Below are positions 5,769 to 6,482 of a stretch of DNA of 6,482 nucleotides, piece after piece. This DNA is from an uncultured Lachnospiraceae bacterium. Lineage in GTDB: Bacteria > Bacillota_A > Clostridia > Lachnospirales > Lachnospiraceae. Made by a program: the position numbers and the translations under genes. The stretch covers positions 1 to 6,482 of the forward strand of contig CANOBT010000253.1 in assembly GCA_947564305.1 (NCBI GenBank). The letters run 5' to 3'. The notes under the pieces were generated by a model. That model did no database searches. It saw nothing but the letters and a program-made list of their open reading frames with translations, and had not been told where the DNA came from. Within the stretch, counting starts at the first letter, position 1; every line of letters begins with the position of its first letter.

Positions 5769-6011
5769 TTATTTTTTTCTTGCAAAAATAAAAATCCCAA
5801 TCGCAAGCAAAACAATTCCCACGATTATTCCTGTAATTGTTGGAGCACCTCCAATTTTGCCAGCAACAAATATTGAAGTGGAACCATCTGCCCCGCCAAT
5901 GACGGACACTGATTTCGCTACTGATATTTGTTCATTTACCTTGAAAACCAGGCTTATTGCTGCCATTATAATTCCTATCACTGACAAAGTAATTCCTATC
6001 ACCTTTTTCAT
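5769..6011 (-). CDS. 80-aa two-helix membrane protein with GGADGS motif (short OadB-like family)
   Basis: ATG 6011 has GAGGAG (6020-6025) 8 nt upstream. The protein has an N-terminal helix (about residues 4-23), a linker of about 35 residues and a C-terminal helix (about 58-77) ending in ARKK. The linker holds SVSVIGGADGSTSIFVAGK (34-52). This closely resembles the GGADGPT segment of the beta subunits of sodium-pumping decarboxylases (OadB, GcdB, MmdB), where the Asp is essential for ion transport. Those subunits are far larger and have many helices, so this cannot be the enzyme. Short Firmicute proteins of this kind are often annotated automatically as 'sodium ion-translocating decarboxylase subunit beta', but I know of no demonstrated function. 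The Asp is kept (residue 42), while the usual Pro is Ser44 here. No biotin-carrier or carboxyltransferase gene is nearby. Confidence 0.88.
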   Translation of the reverse strand: MKKVIGITLSVIGIIMAAISLVFKVNEQISVAKSVSVIGGADGSTSIFVAGKIGGAPTITGIIVGIVLLAIGIFIFARKK

Positions 6012-6019
6012 GCACTCAT

Positions 6020-6025
6020 CTCCTC
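6020..6025 (-). promoter_or_regulatory. Shine-Dalgarno for the GGADG membrane-protein gene
   Basis: GAGGAG on the minus strand, 8 nt before ATG 6011. Confidence 0.7.
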
Positions 6026-6042
6026 ATATATTCCAATTTTCC

Positions 6043-6051
6043 AGTATAGCA
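6043..6051 (-). promoter_or_regulatory. Possible extended -10 promoter element before the GGADG gene
   Basis: TGCTATACT on the minus strand matches the extended -10 form TGnTATAAT at eight of nine positions, within the 55-nt gap between the 88-aa and 80-aa genes. A start of transcription near 6036 would leave a leader of about 25 nt that includes the GAGGAG site. No good -35 hexamer lies at 16-18 nt, so it would rely on the extended -10. It could be chance. Confidence 0.3.
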
Positions 6052-6066
6052 AACTGAAAGTTGCAT

Positions 6067-6333
6067 TTACTCACCAGCCGTTTGCTTTCGCTTTGGGCGA
6101 CAGGCAAAGTAGATAGCAAGAAAAATAATGGTAGGAATATTCCCCAACAGCCATACAAAAAACACATGCCAAATTAGTGTACCGGCCGACATATTAAAAG
6201 GATAAAGAAAACCAAACAAAAAAGAAATAATCGGTAAAATAAGTCCAGGCCATTTGCGTTCTGTCCGCGACAGAAAAATTTGTAACAAGACGATACCAAT
6301 TAAAAAAGCGAATGCTAAAGTTGCACGAACCAT
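6067..6333 (-). CDS. 88-aa membrane protein with about three helices
   Basis: The start is ATG 6333 (MVRATLAFAF). GGAGG (6340-6344) lies 6 nt before it, and the 20 extra codons of the longer open frame overlap the coding end of the preceding gene. Hydrophobic segments lie at about residues 4-20, 29-46 and 52-77; the last is long enough for one long helix or a bent pair. A basic loop (SRTERKWPG, 22-30) and a basic tail (CRPKRKQ) should be cytoplasmic. The block LLQIFLSRTERKWPGLILPI (16-35) is of a kind I have seen in short uncharacterised membrane proteins of gut clostridia, but I cannot name the family. It stands 26 nt after the truncated upstream gene and 55 nt before the GGADG gene. Confidence 0.83.
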   Translation of the reverse strand: MVRATLAFAFLIGIVLLQIFLSRTERKWPGLILPIISFLFGFLYPFNMSAGTLIWHVFFVWLLGNIPTIIFLAIYFACRPKRKQTAGE

Positions 6334-6339
6334 AATATT

Positions 6340-6344
6340 CCTCC
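6340..6344 (-). promoter_or_regulatory. Start-deciding Shine-Dalgarno for the 88-aa gene
   Basis: GGAGG on the minus strand, 6 nt before ATG 6333. It selects this start over the in-frame ATG at 6393, which lies inside the preceding gene. Confidence 0.72.
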
Positions 6345-6359
6345 AATTCCGATTTTGCC

Positions 6360-6482
6360 TTACAATTTCTGCACGCCTAACTGCATCAGCCAACCCCGCA
6401 GCTTTTTTGCCGGGAAACCCGTAAAGGAGTAGTTTTCTCCTGTCCGGCTGTGGATTGTTACCTGGGTAAATATCGCCACACC
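6360..6482 (-). CDS. C-terminal 40 residues of an unrecognised protein, 5' part outside window
   Basis: The frame enters from the window edge and ends at TAA 6360-6362. The 40 residues begin GVAIFTQVTIHSRTGENYSF and go on with TGFPAKKLRGWLMQLGVQKL. The pattern is two short strands (VTIHSR, NYSFTGF) followed by a closing amphipathic helix (AKKLRGWLMQLG). This order is like the end of a bacterial PH-like or YcxB-like domain, but the fragment is too short for a firm call. The coding nature is supported by natural residue use and by the well-placed next gene 26 nt downstream, whose ribosome binding site lies just after this stop. Confidence 0.6.
   Translation of the reverse strand, partial: GVAIFTQVTIHSRTGENYSFTGFPAKKLRGWLMQLGVQKL

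Noticed and set aside
5744..5815. N-terminal extension of the 58-aa membrane protein to ATG 5815
   Set aside because: It overlaps the end of the GGADG gene, and an excellent Shine-Dalgarno marks ATG 5743.
5769..6011. Reading the GGADG gene as a real sodium-pumping decarboxylase beta subunit
   Set aside because: The protein is 80 aa with two helices, while true beta subunits are several times longer and multi-helical. No alpha, gamma or biotin-carrier gene is present.
6334..6393. N-terminal extension of the 88-aa membrane protein to ATG 6393
   Set aside because: The extra 20 residues overlap the coding end of the preceding gene, are charged and unlike a membrane-protein start, and GGAGG lies right before ATG 6333.
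6421..6435. Inverted repeat GGAG...CTCC as a terminator
   Set aside because: It lies inside the coding end of the truncated upstream gene, has only a short stem and has no following U-run.

Overview
The window looks like an accessory region of a low-to-middle GC Firmicute, most likely a clostridial gut-type genome (Lachnospiraceae or Ruminococcaceae relatives). This is an inference from strong AGGAGG-type ribosome binding sites, tightly packed one-strand genes, and protein families common in that group (SUKH/SMI1-KNR4, SUKH-4, Sel1 repeats, short 'GGADG' membrane proteins). Twelve genes are supported, all on the minus strand, so transcription runs from high to low coordinates. The first (6360-6482) and last (1-316) are cut by the window edges. 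No RNA gene, CRISPR array, transposase, integrase or convincing terminator was seen.

Layout in transcription order. (a) 6482-5567: the C-terminal end of an unrecognised protein, then three very small membrane proteins: 88 aa with about three helices, 80 aa with a GGADGS motif between two helices, and 58 aa with two helices. (b) 5565-3384: a small acidic orphan, a SUKH-4-like protein and a 382-aa SUKH (SMI1/KNR4-like) protein with a long C-terminal extension. (c) 3330-1889: a Sel1-repeat protein coupled to a bitopic membrane protein whose 3' end may carry a frameshift. (d) 1818-1: a 177-aa protein of a family I tentatively link to DUF6985, a 272-aa protein with a possible DUF4304-like N-terminus and a TPR-like hairpin, and the N-terminal 105 residues of a second SUKH protein.

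The best reading is an array of immunity-type genes of the kind found downstream of polymorphic or contact-dependent toxins. Three SUKH-superfamily proteins plus several small unrelated proteins sit in series, with no toxin in view. Such arrays protect against kin or neighbour toxins and often gather orphan immunity genes. The neighbouring orphans (the acidic protein, the 177-aa and 272-aa proteins, and the membrane proteins) are therefore candidates for the same role, but this is guilt by association. Gaps are mostly 1-70 nt; the largest is 119 nt. Several starts shown by ribosome binding sites lie inside longer open frames, so I chose shorter proteins than the maximal ORFs (starts at 6333, 5743, 5565, 5117 and 2602).

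Base composition is patchy. The last gene is GC-rich (about 53% over positions 1-316 and 62% over the first 180 bases, by hand count), while parts of the gene before it are near 30%. This fits piecemeal assembly by recombination.
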